Shown here piece by piece: positions 7,257-17,722 of a DNA stretch of 18,407 nucleotides (positions within the stretch are counted from its first letter, which is position 1; every line of letters begins with the position of its first letter). The notes beneath the pieces were generated by a model. The model worked only from the letters and a program-made list of their open reading frames with translations. It was not told the DNA's origin and did not search any database. A program made the translations under genes and the position numbers. Source of the DNA: DATDOO01 sp035293245 (GTDB lineage Bacteria > Pseudomonadota > Gammaproteobacteria > Methylococcales > Methylococcaceae); the NCBI GenBank assembly GCA_035293245.1, contig DATDOO010000329.1:1-18407 (forward strand), in the 5' to 3' direction.

Positions 7257-9157
7257 ATTGCCATCGGTCCGGATGCATCCATCCCTGCTTTACCCCCCCC
7301 CTTGCCACGCATTGCGAGTAAGTCCCTGAAAATATCCCGGCGAATCGGCGGGGGACATATTCTGTCCGTGGCGCCCGGATGAAATGTGCGGCCCGGGAGA
7401 AGTTCCGCCACGATTGCCTCGAGCTTTTCCCGAGTCTGCACCGTGAGGGAACTGAATTGCTTGGACGGCATGTGGTTCGCCCTCGCCAACGGATCGAAAT
7501 AGATGGCCGGCTTCCCATAACTGAGGGCTACCAAAGGTGGCGAGGTATACGTCATCCCGATGACGAGATTGCTCGCCGCGAGGGGAATGAACGTATCGAT
7601 GTTCGCATCGACAATAAAAAGGCGCTGCCTCCCACCGCCCCCACTCCCGTCGGCTTCCTTCAGCAGCCTGGCCGGAAACATCCTCATGGGATCATCCATG
7701 TTCCGTCTTAACTTGATCAGGACAACGATCTCGGGAAAGCGATCCATCAGGGATTCGATTCCGTCGAAAAAGGCCGCATAGGCGTCTTCGCCGATCATCC
7801 ACGGCCCACCACCGTATCGGCGGCGCCACGCTTCACTAACCAAGGGGAGATCGAATACGTTGACGACAAAGGAATCAACCGGCAAACCAAGGTGTCGGGC
7901 CACCTCTTCACGCGGCCTGAGCATCCAACCCGGGTTCCCGCACATCAGTGCACCCTGGACTACGGCCTGTGTTCGCTTTTCCTCGGGCATGACCGAGCGC
8001 CGCGCCAGCCACTCCCGAATGCCATCGTGCCACACCCAGAACTCGTCGGAGATCAGGGCGGAGCGTTCCATGCCGAGGTCCCTGAATTCCGGCGCCTCAT
8101 TTGTGTAGGCCAATGTGTTGGCGCTGTAAGCCCAGATAACGGTCGTTATGCCTCGGGCTTTCATGACTGCAACTTCCGGACTTTCGGGCCAGGAAGCGCT
8201 CGTGCTCGTCAAATAGCTGGCCGGTTCAAGCTTTGCGGCCACTTCGTCCCAGTAAGGCGCCTTTGCCATAAAACGCGCCCGCAATATCAGCGGCCAGCTT
8301 CCCGGCTCGGCCATCACCTGGAAATACGCGGCCAGCGCCGCCAGCATGGCCCGGAGGAGGCGCGTCCGGGGAATGAGTTGCATCGCCTCAACCGGAGAAA
8401 CGGCGGTGACGCCCATTCCCTGAATAAAACGTCTCTGCGCCTCGCTCGGCTCATTGGGAAGAAAATAGGCTACCCGCTCGGGTTCGAGGAAGCCGTATGC
8501 ACAGGCCCAGGCAAAATTGAGCCGGTTGGGACTGTCCGGAATTTCGCCGCTACTGATTCCAAGCCACAGAATTTCGCGACGACCAACCGCTATGCGCTGC
8601 CGAAAAACTCCAGAAAAACCGCGAACGAGGAAACGCAGGGTGTAACCCAACGACACACCCCATTCATAAAAGAACTCCAGCCACCGGTTGATGTCGAGGG
8701 AGCAAAAATGCAGGCCGGAAAACTTCTGCTCGAACAACCCCTTGGGAAGCACGCCGCAAACCCACGGCAGCACGACCTGAATCCGCGTTCCTTCAATTTC
8801 CTGCAGATGCCCGGCGGTGGCGCAAAACAGCCAGGCATCTTCAAGTTCCTTGCCGATATGCTGGATGACATTACCACTGAAATCAAAATCCTGTGCCCCG
8901 TACCGGGCAGTAATAGCTATCCTCCCGCTCAGTTCGGGAAAGACTTTCGTGTTCCAGACGTCGAAGCACTTATCCATCTGGAGAAGCCATTCGTCGCGGG
9001 ACAGCGTCTTGTAGGGCGGGGCAAACTCGAACCGGGAACCCAGGCGTGACGGGAGCATCATGTGCCACACCAATACGCGGTAACGAAAGGACAGCACCCA
9101 CGCCAAGAGCCAGTTCCCCCAGTGGACACGCTGAAAGTAAAGACTCGACTGCGCCAT
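7253..9157 (-). CDS. Large surface-polysaccharide biosynthesis protein of unknown function (resembles PFTS-motif proteins)
   Basis: The protein has 634 residues from ATG at 9157, or 641 from an in-frame TTG at 9178; neither start has a good ribosome binding site. The N-terminus has a hydrophobic stretch (WLLAWVLSFRYRVLVWHMML) that may bind the membrane. The C-terminal part ends in a GT-B-like motif, IGMTYTSPPLVALSYGKPAI followed by YFDP, starting about 100 residues from the end. From memory this resembles the surface-polysaccharide family named for a PFTS motif, with YTSP here, so a glycosyltransferase or sugar-transferring role is plausible but unproven. The last codons contain a run of nine G, and the stop overlaps legG as ATGA. 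Position inside the nonulosonic acid operon suggests it handles that sugar. Confidence 0.7.
   Translation of the reverse strand: MAQSSLYFQRVHWGNWLLAWVLSFRYRVLVWHMMLPSRLGSRFEFAPPYKTLSRDEWLLQMDKCFDVWNTKVFPELSGRIAITARYGAQDFDFSGNVIQHIGKELEDAWLFCATAGHLQEIEGTRIQVVLPWVCGVLPKGLFEQKFSGLHFCSLDINRWLEFFYEWGVSLGYTLRFLVRGFSGVFRQRIAVGRREILWLGISSGEIPDSPNRLNFAWACAYGFLEPERVAYFLPNEPSEAQRRFIQGMGVTAVSPVEAMQLIPRTRLLRAMLAALAAYFQVMAEPGSWPLILRARFMAKAPYWDEVAAKLEPASYLTSTSASWPESPEVAVMKARGITTVIWAYSANTLAYTNEAPEFRDLGMERSALISDEFWVWHDGIREWLARRSVMPEEKRTQAVVQGALMCGNPGWMLRPREEVARHLGLPVDSFVVNVFDLPLVSEAWRRRYGGGPWMIGEDAYAAFFDGIESLMDRFPEIVVLIKLRRNMDDPMRMFPARLLKEADGSGGGGRQRLFIVDANIDTFIPLAASNLVIGMTYTSPPLVALSYGKPAIYFDPLARANHMPSKQFSSLTVQTREKLEAIVAELLPGRTFHPGATDRICPPPIRRDIFRDLLAMRGKGGGKAGMDASGPMAI
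7293..7301 (-). repeat. Homopolymeric G9 tract (C9 on the plus strand), candidate slippage site
   Basis: The tract encodes the GGG of RGKGGGKAG eleven codons before the stop of the large polysaccharide gene. Losing one G shifts to a frame that ends at 7240, inside legG. Gaining one G gives an immediate TAA. Both would alter the ATGA coupling to legG. Confidence 0.7.
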
Positions 9158-9213
9158 GGGGTTTTGGTTGCTGGTCAAAAGAAATGCGAGCGGAGTACGG
9201 CTAACGGGAAAAA

Positions 9214-10212
9214 TCAGATGTTATAGCGGTCGGCCTTGTACCGGAGGAGATTGTCCGGATCCTTGAACCACGCGATCGTTGCACCGAGACCGCGCTTCAG
9301 CCCTTCCGCTCCCGCGCAACTGGGCTGCCATCCGCACAGGCGCGCGGCCTTTCGGTTATCCGCCACAAGCCGCTCCACTTCGCTTGCCGCTGGCCGCAAC
9401 CGCTCGGATTTGGTTTCGATTCCCACCTCCGCGTACATCAACTCTGCGATCAGTCTGACCGTATCTCCAACCGAAATTTCGTATCCGGAGCCGATATTGA
9501 TCACTTCTCCAATTGCTTGGTCGGACCTTGCGCACGCAATGAAACCACTAACCGTGTCGTCGATGTAATTGAAGTCGCGCGTCGGGGAAACCGCGCCAAG
9601 CTGGATCCGCCTCATGCCGCTCGCGATCTGCGCGACGATGCTCGGTATCACGGCGCGGGCCGACTGCCTTGGACCGTATGTATTGAAAGGACGAACGATC
9701 GTGACCGGCAACCCGAATGAACGGTGGAACGCTATCGCCATCTGATCCGCGGCAATTTTTGTTGCGGAATAGGGTGATTGCCCTACGAGAGGGTGTTCCT
9801 CGGCGATCGGAACACTCTGCGCCGTGCCATAAACCTCGCTGGTCGACGTATGGACCACCCGCCCAACATTCCTATCACGTGCGGCCTGCAGCACATTCAA
9901 GGTGCCTTTCACGTTGGTATCGACATAGGTGTCCGGCGAATGATAGCTATAGGGAATGGCGATCAGGGCCGCAAGATGAAACACGAGATCGCAATCCCGC
10001 ATCGCCTCGCGCACTCCATGCGGGTCGCGGATGTCTCCCGCAAAAACCTCGATATTCTCACGCACGCGGCTATCTATATGGTCGAGCCAACCCCAGGAAT
10101 TGAAGGAGTTGTAATACACGAAAGCACGGACATCGTGCCCGGCTCGAACCAGGGATTCGGTCAGGTGAGAGCCAATGAAACCATCCGCCCCGGTAACTAA
10201 TGTCTTTGCCAT
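9214..10212 (-). CDS. legB: NAD-dependent 4,6-dehydratase of the LegB type
   Basis: The 332-residue extended SDR has TGADGFIGSH at the N-terminus for NAD binding, AALIAIPYSYHSPDTYVDTN, the active-site TSTSEVYGT region, YSATK (Tyr148, Lys152) and RPFNTYGPRQSARAVIP. This whole series is characteristic of LegB, which makes the 4-keto-6-deoxy intermediate in the first committed step of legionaminic acid synthesis. The start is ATG at 10212, 29 nt after pseB. The nucleotide on the substrate could be GDP (if PtmE supplies it) or UDP. The partner aminotransferase LegC and acetyltransferase LegH are absent from the window. Confidence 0.9.
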   Translation of the reverse strand: MAKTLVTGADGFIGSHLTESLVRAGHDVRAFVYYNSFNSWGWLDHIDSRVRENIEVFAGDIRDPHGVREAMRDCDLVFHLAALIAIPYSYHSPDTYVDTNVKGTLNVLQAARDRNVGRVVHTSTSEVYGTAQSVPIAEEHPLVGQSPYSATKIAADQMAIAFHRSFGLPVTIVRPFNTYGPRQSARAVIPSIVAQIASGMRRIQLGAVSPTRDFNYIDDTVSGFIACARSDQAIGEVINIGSGYEISVGDTVRLIAELMYAEVGIETKSERLRPAASEVERLVADNRKAARLCGWQPSCAGAEGLKRGLGATIAWFKDPDNLLRYKADRYNI

Positions 10213-10241
10213 GGGCGCTCAAAAATGGTTTCGCAATTCAC

Positions 10242-11237
10242 TCATAATTCGATTGGCTCACGGTCAAGCAGCGCGTGCAATTCGGCAGGCTGCATCCAGC
10301 AGGGGTTCCTGTCGCTGCTGTAAACGAAGCCCTCCGCGACGGGTTTGCCGCCAGTCGCAGCAAGGTAATCATTACGATCCCACCAGTCGGCAGCCGGTTG
10401 TATGACGTAATGGTTCTCAAACTCGGCCGTATTCCAGGCATCGTCCGGCGTAATCATGACCTCATGCAACTTTTCTCCGGGACGAATGCCGATAATCTCC
10501 GTGCGACATTGTGGAGCTACAACTTTGGCCACATCCATAATATTCATGCTGGGGATTTTCGGTACGAATATTTCTCCCCCAAGCATACGCTCAAGGCTGT
10601 CCAGCACGAACTGGACGCCTTGGCCCAGCGTAATCCAGAAGCGGGTCATGCGCGGGTCGGTAATCGGCAATACCCCCGTAGTTCGACGTCGCATGAAAAA
10701 TGGGATGACGCTACCGCGGGATCCGAGGACGTTGCCGTAACGGACCACGGAAAATCTCGTACGCTGCGGCTCAGCAAGCGCATTGGCAGCAACAAACAAC
10801 TTGTCGGAACACAACTTGGTGGCGCCATAAAGGTTGGCAGGATTCGCCGCCTTGTCCGTGGACAGGGCAATCACGCGACTAACCCTTTGGTCAATGCTGG
10901 CGCTGATGACATTGCCCGCTCCCAGGATGTTTGTGCGAATGGCCTCCATCGGATTGTGCTCGGATGCCGGGACTTGCTTCATGGCCGCGGCATGGACGAC
11001 CACGTCGATGCCATCCAACGCATGATAAAGACGCTCCTTGTCGCGCACGTCACCGAGGACGTAGCGCAACCGCGCATCCTGATAAACCTGCTGCATTTCG
11101 AACTGTTTGAGCTCATCGCGGCTGAACACCACCAAGCGCTTGGCATTGTGCTGCTCGAGTACCGTTCTGACGAAGCGCTTGCCGAACGAGCCGGTGGCCC
11201 CGGTTACCAGAACCGATTTGCCATCTAGAAATGACAC
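10242..11237 (-). CDS. pseB: UDP-N-acetylglucosamine 4,6-dehydratase (inverting), PseB type
   Basis: The 331-residue SDR has VTGATGSFGK for NADP, VVFSRDELKQFEM, HAAAMKQVP, then STDKAANPANLYGATK carrying the catalytic Asp128, Lys129, Tyr137 and Lys141. VVRYGNVLGSRGSVIPFF and GEIFVPKIPSMNI follow. These are PseB/FlaA1 features. The related FnlA/WbjB enzymes lack Tyr at that site. The start is GTG at 11237 with GGAG 8 nt upstream, 5 nt after the reductase stop. The product would be a 4-keto-6-deoxy-L-arabino-hexulose, the entry to pseudaminic acid. No PseC, PseH or PseG is in the window, so it may instead serve the RmlD-like reductase next to it. Confidence 0.9.
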   Translation of the reverse strand: MSFLDGKSVLVTGATGSFGKRFVRTVLEQHNAKRLVVFSRDELKQFEMQQVYQDARLRYVLGDVRDKERLYHALDGIDVVVHAAAMKQVPASEHNPMEAIRTNILGAGNVISASIDQRVSRVIALSTDKAANPANLYGATKLCSDKLFVAANALAEPQRTRFSVVRYGNVLGSRGSVIPFFMRRRTTGVLPITDPRMTRFWITLGQGVQFVLDSLERMLGGEIFVPKIPSMNIMDVAKVVAPQCRTEIIGIRPGEKLHEVMITPDDAWNTAEFENHYVIQPAADWWDRNDYLAATGGKPVAEGFVYSSDRNPCWMQPAELHALLDREPIEL

Positions 11238-11242
11238 CTAAA

Positions 11243-12172
11243 TTACTCCGTTACCGCGTGTAATAGCTCTTCACGCCGCCCTTCCATTTCCTGGCGGCGC
11301 AAGATTGAGAAAAAGGTTTCAAGTCTCCCCGGCCCTTCGCCAAGGATGCGCCGCGCTTTGGAATTATTCAGCGACATGTCCGGCGGACGTTTTGCCAGCA
11401 TTTTCAAGTCTGAAATTCTACCACGCCGAATCAACTCGGCCGGCAGCCCGAAAGACTTCGCCAGGAGGATGCCAAATTGGTATTTCGAAATCCTTTCGTC
11501 ACCCACCAGATTGAAAATGCCGGAAGCGGATTTTTCGAGGAGACGGTGCGCCGCTATCGCCAACGAGTCGGCAAGAATCGGCGTGAAATAGACATCGTCG
11601 AACAAGGTGGTGCTCCTGCCGGCGCGCAAGGCGGAGAGAATCCAATCGCTGAATGATTGCCGGTAGGCGTGCCCCCAGCCGAAGAAATTGGTGCGCAAAA
11701 TAAGAGCCTCCGGATGGGCTTGCTGGACCCATTCCTCGGCCAACAACTTGCTGCGGGCATACTCGTTCAGCGGCTCGGGTTGATCGCTCTCGCTGCAGAC
11801 ACTCCGTGTTCCGGCGAATAAATGGTCTGTCGAAATATGCACCAACCGGATATTTTCCTGCGCCGCCGCCTCGGCCACATTGCGTGCGAATTCGGCGTTG
11901 ACGCGCCGGGCAAGAGCGGGATTTTTCTCACAATCGTCCACGCTCGTTAGCCCGACCGTGTGAACAACTAGATCCGGCGCGATCTCGGCAAGCCTATGCC
12001 GAAGGAATTCAGGGTCATCGAGTTCGATAGGCCTCGCGATGGCGCCCCTCAGCGCGACCTGGCGCCTGTGTGTACCCAGAATCACTTTCCAGCCGGAGGA
12101 GCGCACGGCACACGCCCAATTGATCGCCAGCAGCCCGCTGCCGCCGGTGATCAGAATCGTTCGAGACCTCAC
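11243..12172 (-). CDS. RmlD-like SDR reductase (dTDP-4-dehydrorhamnose reductase family)
   Basis: The 309-residue protein has LITGGSGLLAINWA for NAD(P) binding, a STDHLFAGT segment (Ser114-Asp116) and YARSKLLAEEW (Tyr138, Lys142), as in RmlD-family 4-keto-sugar reductases. The start is GTG at 12172, overlapping the glycosyltransferase stop as GTGA, with a GGGGGA purine run about 9 nt upstream. No rmlA, rmlB or rmlC is present in the window, so dTDP-rhamnose synthesis is not indicated. The immediate neighbour PseB makes a 4-keto sugar that such an enzyme could reduce; this is an inference from proximity. The actual substrate is unknown. Confidence 0.82.
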   Translation of the reverse strand: MRSRTILITGGSGLLAINWACAVRSSGWKVILGTHRRQVALRGAIARPIELDDPEFLRHRLAEIAPDLVVHTVGLTSVDDCEKNPALARRVNAEFARNVAEAAAQENIRLVHISTDHLFAGTRSVCSESDQPEPLNEYARSKLLAEEWVQQAHPEALILRTNFFGWGHAYRQSFSDWILSALRAGRSTTLFDDVYFTPILADSLAIAAHRLLEKSASGIFNLVGDERISKYQFGILLAKSFGLPAELIRRGRISDLKMLAKRPPDMSLNNSKARRILGEGPGRLETFFSILRRQEMEGRREELLHAVTE

Positions 12173-13353
12173 CGACGCGAATCCCCCAAAACGGGTTCAG
12201 AACTGCGATGGGCTGGCGCTCCAAGATGACGATGCAGAAAGTCGGCCATAGCCTCAGTGACCACATCGACACGAAACAACGTCATCGCCCGAAGCCGTCC
12301 TGCCTCTCCTTGGGCACGACGCAACGATGCGTTTTCGATCAGGACCGAGAGCTTCTCACTCAAATCGGCAACATCGCCGGACCGATGGAGCAAGCCGTTC
12401 TCGCCCTCGACCACCGCATCGGTGATGCCGTAAATCCGCGACGCCACCACAGGCAACCCGGCGGCTCCGGCCTCGACGAGCACCAGACCGAACCCTTCCC
12501 GATAGCTGGGCAGACAGAAAATATCCGCCGCCGCCATGTAACCTTCCACGGACGACGAATAGCCGATACGGTGCACCTTGGGAATCCCCTGGAATAAAGG
12601 CTCAAATCCGTCCTCATCGGGACCGACGAGCAACAAGTGCAAATTCGGAAAACACGGCTGGAGTCGCTTGAATGCCTCCAGGAGATCCAGCACACCCTTG
12701 TCGCGCTTCAGTCGCCCCACGTAAAGCAGGCAACATGAGTCGGGACCGATTCCAAATTGCGAGCGTATCTTTCTTCCCGCCTCGTCATCCGGACGGAAGC
12801 GGCAGACATCGACACCGGCCATCGAGCCGTGCGCCAGTACCTCGATTTTTGGGTCCGGAACAACACCTTCCTCGATAAGAAAGCGCCGTTGCGAAGGACT
12901 GTCGGCCAGGACGCGCGTGGCACATGCGCTCAGCACGCGATCAAGCGCTTTCAGAAGCCAGCGGCTCGCGCCACGCCGGGTGACCCACACCTGCCCGGTA
13001 AAACAATGCACCCGACGGGGCACGCACGCCAGCCAAGACGCCAGCATGGCCAGCAAACCGGCTTTGGGCGTAAGGCTATAGACCAGATCGAAACGTTCGC
13101 GGCGAAATAGACCGATCAGCGCAAACAGGGTCTTCAAATCGGACCCGATACTGATCTGGCGCATGATTTTCATGGGAACAAGCTGCACCTGATCCGGAAC
13201 GAGGGGGGCGACCTCCGAATCCTCCACATTCACACACACGCTGATGCAATAGTTCGCCACCAGGCGCTCCAAATGTGGACGCAGAAAGGCGTTCACCGCC
13301 AAAGGGCTGGTCAACACGAAACACAATCTGGGCGCGGATCGTTCAAGCGGCAA
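12169..13353 (-). CDS. Glycosyltransferase family 4 (GT-B fold)
   Basis: The 394-residue protein has an acceptor-side N-domain (SLTPKAGLLAMLAS, HCFTGQVW) and a donor-side C-domain with YVGRLKRDKG (Arg214, Lys219) and the retaining GT4 motif E-x7-E at Glu286-Glu294 in REGFGLVLVEAGAAG. Enzymes of this shape add an early sugar to an undecaprenyl-linked acceptor at the cytoplasmic membrane; donor and acceptor here are unknown. The start is TTG at 13353, supported by TTGGAGG 9 nt upstream. It is the first gene of the sugar cluster, 153 nt after the tRNA gene. I found no strong promoter or terminator in that gap, so read-through from the housekeeping operon is possible. Confidence 0.85.
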   Translation of the reverse strand: MPLERSAPRLCFVLTSPLAVNAFLRPHLERLVANYCISVCVNVEDSEVAPLVPDQVQLVPMKIMRQISIGSDLKTLFALIGLFRRERFDLVYSLTPKAGLLAMLASWLACVPRRVHCFTGQVWVTRRGASRWLLKALDRVLSACATRVLADSPSQRRFLIEEGVVPDPKIEVLAHGSMAGVDVCRFRPDDEAGRKIRSQFGIGPDSCCLLYVGRLKRDKGVLDLLEAFKRLQPCFPNLHLLLVGPDEDGFEPLFQGIPKVHRIGYSSSVEGYMAAADIFCLPSYREGFGLVLVEAGAAGLPVVASRIYGITDAVVEGENGLLHRSGDVADLSEKLSVLIENASLRRAQGEAGRLRAMTLFRVDVVTEAMADFLHRHLGAPAHRSSEPVLGDSRR

Positions 13354-13506
13354 GATGCGGCGCCTCCAACGTCGCTGATTCCAGGAAGGATTTCATGTGC
13401 TCAAAAAGGCCGGTTCCGCCATGTGCTTGTCATGCCCATCCGAGTTTCGACGGCTCCGAGGCAGGCAAATGGCCCTGATCGTCACGAAACCCGCTGCCTT
13501 GAGAAT

Positions 13507-13583
13507 TGGTGGGCCCTGTAGGACTTGAACCTACGACCAAAGGATTATGAGTCCTCCGCTCTGACCGACTGAGCTAAGGGCCC
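13507..13583 (-). tRNA. tRNA-Ile2 (anticodon CAU, lysidine type)
   Basis: The 77-nt cloverleaf, CCA encoded, has acceptor stem GGGCCCU/AGGGCCC, D-arm TTAGCTCAGTCGG, anticodon loop CTCATAA and T-arm GGTTCAAGTCC. The CAU anticodon fits both elongator Met and Ile2. The sequence is close to E. coli ileX, and it has the C4-G69 and C5-G68 pairs used by TilS to recognise Ile2, which reads AUA after lysidine modification. It begins 7 nt after the rpoD stop, so it is almost certainly cut out of the rpoD transcript. Confidence 0.9.
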
Positions 13584-13590
13584 CAAGCTG

Positions 13591-15399
<1,809 letters not shown>

Positions 15400-15434
15400 C
15401 GACAACCCGCGTGAATTCCGACGAAAAACTATTA

Positions 15435-15463
15435 ATTATACACGCCCGCGAACAATCTGTCGC
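15435..15463 (-). promoter_or_regulatory. Internal sigma70-type promoter for rpoD
   Basis: On the minus strand a perfect -10 box TATAAT (15435-15440) follows GCGACA (15458-15463, 4 of 6 matches to TTGACA) with a 17-nt spacer. It lies in the 71-nt gap between dnaG and rpoD and would start transcription about 30 nt before the rpoD ATG. It could give rpoD expression independent of the rest of the operon. Confidence 0.6.
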
Positions 15464-15470
15464 CGACGCA

Positions 15471-17225
15471 TCATGATTTGCGGGATTTTATCTTGTCCTC
15501 CATGCCGCGAAGGGCCGCTTTCCCTTCCTCGGTCAGTGCCGCGGCATCCCCTGCCGGGAGCGCTTGCCGCAACCGGGCGGTTTCGGTGCGGCGGCGCTTC
15601 GCCTCCAATTGTTTCAAGGATTCCACGAACCCCTTCTCGGCATCGACCGCTCCTGCCTCAAGTCGCTTCTGTAAGCGCTCCAGCAAAATCTCGTGATCCT
15701 CTTGCTGATTTCGGAATCGTTCCACCAACCCCGCAGATGTCATATGGGGATGGATGTCGGTAATTTCCAGCAATTTGCGGAACAGCAATGCGTCGCCTTG
15801 CCGCGCGTTTTCCAGCCAGCGCCGCAACTCCGCTCCCACATGACGAGCTAACTCAGGCCTCTCCACCAGCAGTCCAACCACGTGTTGCCACAGCGAAGGC
15901 CGCAACGACGTCGCTCCGGCCCGGCGCGCCGAAGTTGCCTCATGAAGTGTAGTGGATTTTTGCGGGATTGCGACCCGGGTCACTTCGGCGAGGCGCTGGC
16001 GCATCAAAATGCGGAAGTTGCCGTCCGGCAAAGTGTCGAGCAGACGCTGGCCTTCGCGACTCAGACGCGCGCGCCCCTCGATGGTCTTGATATCCGCCTG
16101 CTCGCCAAGTTGGGCGAAGAAATAATCGGACAAGGGCATCGCCTCCGCCAACCGGGTCTTGAAGCCGTCCAGCCCTTCGCAGCGGACGAGCGTGTCCGGA
16201 TCCTCGCCCTCGGGCAGCAACAGGAAGCGGATGCTCCGCCCGTCGCGCATCGCCGGCAGAGCGGTTTCCAGTGCGCGCCACGCTGCGGCGCGGCCTGCCG
16301 TATCGCCGTCGAAGGAGAACACCAGATCGCTGACGTGGCGGAACAGCATGCCCAGATGATCCGCGCTCATGGCGGTGCCGAGCGTCGCCACCGTATTCGG
16401 CAGGCCGTACTGCGCCAGCGCCACGACATCCATGTAGCCTTCCACGACCAGAAGGAAAGCCGGCTTGCTCTGGACCTTGAGCGATTCGAACAGCCCGTAA
16501 ACTTCTTGGCGTTTTTTGAAAAGCGGCGTTTCCGGCGAATTGAGATATTTCGGCTCGCCCTGATCCAGCACCCGCCCGCCGAAACCGACCACCCGCCCTC
16601 GGCGGTCGCGGATCGGGAACATGAGACGGTCGCGAAAACGATCATAACGGCCGCCTCCCTCCTTTTGCAGCAGCAGGCCCAGACGAACGAGCATTTCACC
16701 GTCGAAATGCCGCTCCAGCGTGTTCCAGCCCTCCGGCGCATAGCCCAGGCCGTAGCGCGCGGCGATCTCGCCGCTGACGCCGCGCTTTTTCAAATAGGCG
16801 ACGGCCTTTAGGCCGCTTTCCTCACGCAGTTGCGCGGCGTAAAAACGGGCGACGCCCGCCTGAAGATCGTAGAGTTCCTGGAAATTTTCCCGCGCGGCGG
16901 TTTCGTCCGGGCCGGTTCCGCCGCCCTCGCGCGGAACCGTGAGGCCGCAACGGGCCGCCAGTTCCTCGACCGCCTCGACGAAGCCGAGGCGGTCGTATTC
17001 CATCAGGAAGCCGATGGCCGTACCGTGCGCGCCGCAGCCGAAACAGTGATAGAACTGCTTGTCGCGACTGACGGTGAAGCTGGGGGTTTTCTCGTTGTGA
17101 AACGGGCAGCGGGCACTGTAGTTGCTGCCGGTTTTTTTGAGCGGAATGCGCGCGTCAATCAGGTCGACGATGTCGACGCGCGTAAGCAGTTCGTCGATGA
17201 AAGATGAAGGGATTTTTCCCGACAT
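15471..17225 (-). CDS. dnaG: DNA primase DnaG
   Basis: The 584-residue primase synthesises RNA primers at the replication fork. The N-terminal zinc-binding domain has Cys40, His43, Cys61 and Cys64 (CPFHNEKTPSF ... FYHCFGCGAHG). The catalytic core includes YLKKRGVSGEIAARYGLGYA. The TOPRIM domain has LLVVEGYMDVVALA and FSFDGDTAGRAAAWRA with the metal-binding acids. The C-terminal part, from about 430, is the DnaB-interaction region. The start is ATG at 17225, giving the family-typical SGKIPSSFIDELLTRVDIVD. The 44-nt gap to yqeY shows no terminator. Confidence 0.97.
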   Translation of the reverse strand: MSGKIPSSFIDELLTRVDIVDLIDARIPLKKTGSNYSARCPFHNEKTPSFTVSRDKQFYHCFGCGAHGTAIGFLMEYDRLGFVEAVEELAARCGLTVPREGGGTGPDETAARENFQELYDLQAGVARFYAAQLREESGLKAVAYLKKRGVSGEIAARYGLGYAPEGWNTLERHFDGEMLVRLGLLLQKEGGGRYDRFRDRLMFPIRDRRGRVVGFGGRVLDQGEPKYLNSPETPLFKKRQEVYGLFESLKVQSKPAFLLVVEGYMDVVALAQYGLPNTVATLGTAMSADHLGMLFRHVSDLVFSFDGDTAGRAAAWRALETALPAMRDGRSIRFLLLPEGEDPDTLVRCEGLDGFKTRLAEAMPLSDYFFAQLGEQADIKTIEGRARLSREGQRLLDTLPDGNFRILMRQRLAEVTRVAIPQKSTTLHEATSARRAGATSLRPSLWQHVVGLLVERPELARHVGAELRRWLENARQGDALLFRKLLEITDIHPHMTSAGLVERFRNQQEDHEILLERLQKRLEAGAVDAEKGFVESLKQLEAKRRRTETARLRQALPAGDAAALTEEGKAALRGMEDKIKSRKS

Positions 17226-17269
17226 GCCTTGAGCGGCCTGTCGAAAGGGTTGAATCGGCTGGCCGGCGC

Positions 17270-17719
17270 CTAGCCGAGGCGCGCCCTGACCTGGGCGCTG
17301 ACCGCCGCCATGTCGGCGCGCCCCTGAATTTTGGGCTTCAGGATCGCCATGACTTTGCCCATGTCCGCGATGACCGCTGCGCCGACTTCGGCGATGCCGG
17401 CGTCGATCAGCGCGCCGATCTCGCTATCGGACAGGGCTTCGGGCAAATAAGTCTGAATGAGCCGCAACTCGCCCTCCTCGACAATCGCCAAGTCCTCCCG
17501 GCCCGCCGCGCGGTACTGGGAGATGGACTCGCGGCGCTGTTTGGCCATCTTGTCCAGAACGGTAAGCACCTGCGCGTCGTCGAGCACGATGCGCTCGTCC
17601 ACTTCGCGCTGCTTGATGGCGGCGTTGATCAGGCGGATTGCGCCCAAACGCTCCTTCTCGCCCGCCTTCATGGCGGCTTTCATGTCGTCCTGCAAGCGTA
17701 GGCGGAGCGTCGCCGTCAC
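17270..17719 (-). CDS. yqeY: GatB/YqeY domain protein
   Basis: The 149-residue protein is a complete YqeY with the typical run LRLQDDMKAAMKAGEKERLG, AIKQREVDERI, VLDKMAKQRRESISQY, LRLIQTYLPEALSDSEI and MGKVMAILKPKIQGRADM. The domain resembles the tail of the GatB amidotransferase subunit and may bind tRNA; its exact role is not established. The start is GTG at 17719, only 3 nt after the rpsU stop, with a weak GAG ribosome binding site, so it is probably translationally coupled to rpsU. Its place between rpsU and dnaG is the same as in Pseudomonas. Confidence 0.93.
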   Translation of the reverse strand: MTATLRLRLQDDMKAAMKAGEKERLGAIRLINAAIKQREVDERIVLDDAQVLTVLDKMAKQRRESISQYRAAGREDLAIVEEGELRLIQTYLPEALSDSEIGALIDAGIAEVGAAVIADMGKVMAILKPKIQGRADMAAVSAQVRARLG

Positions 17720-17722
17720 GGG

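Noticed and set aside
13420..13460. ops/JUMPstart-like element (GGCGGAACC on the minus strand) before the sugar cluster
   Set aside because: It matches only the first five bases of GGCGGTAG and lacks the rest of the element.
13507..13583. tRNA gene as an attachment site for an integrated element
   Set aside because: I saw no direct repeat of the tRNA 3' end elsewhere in the window and no integrase gene.
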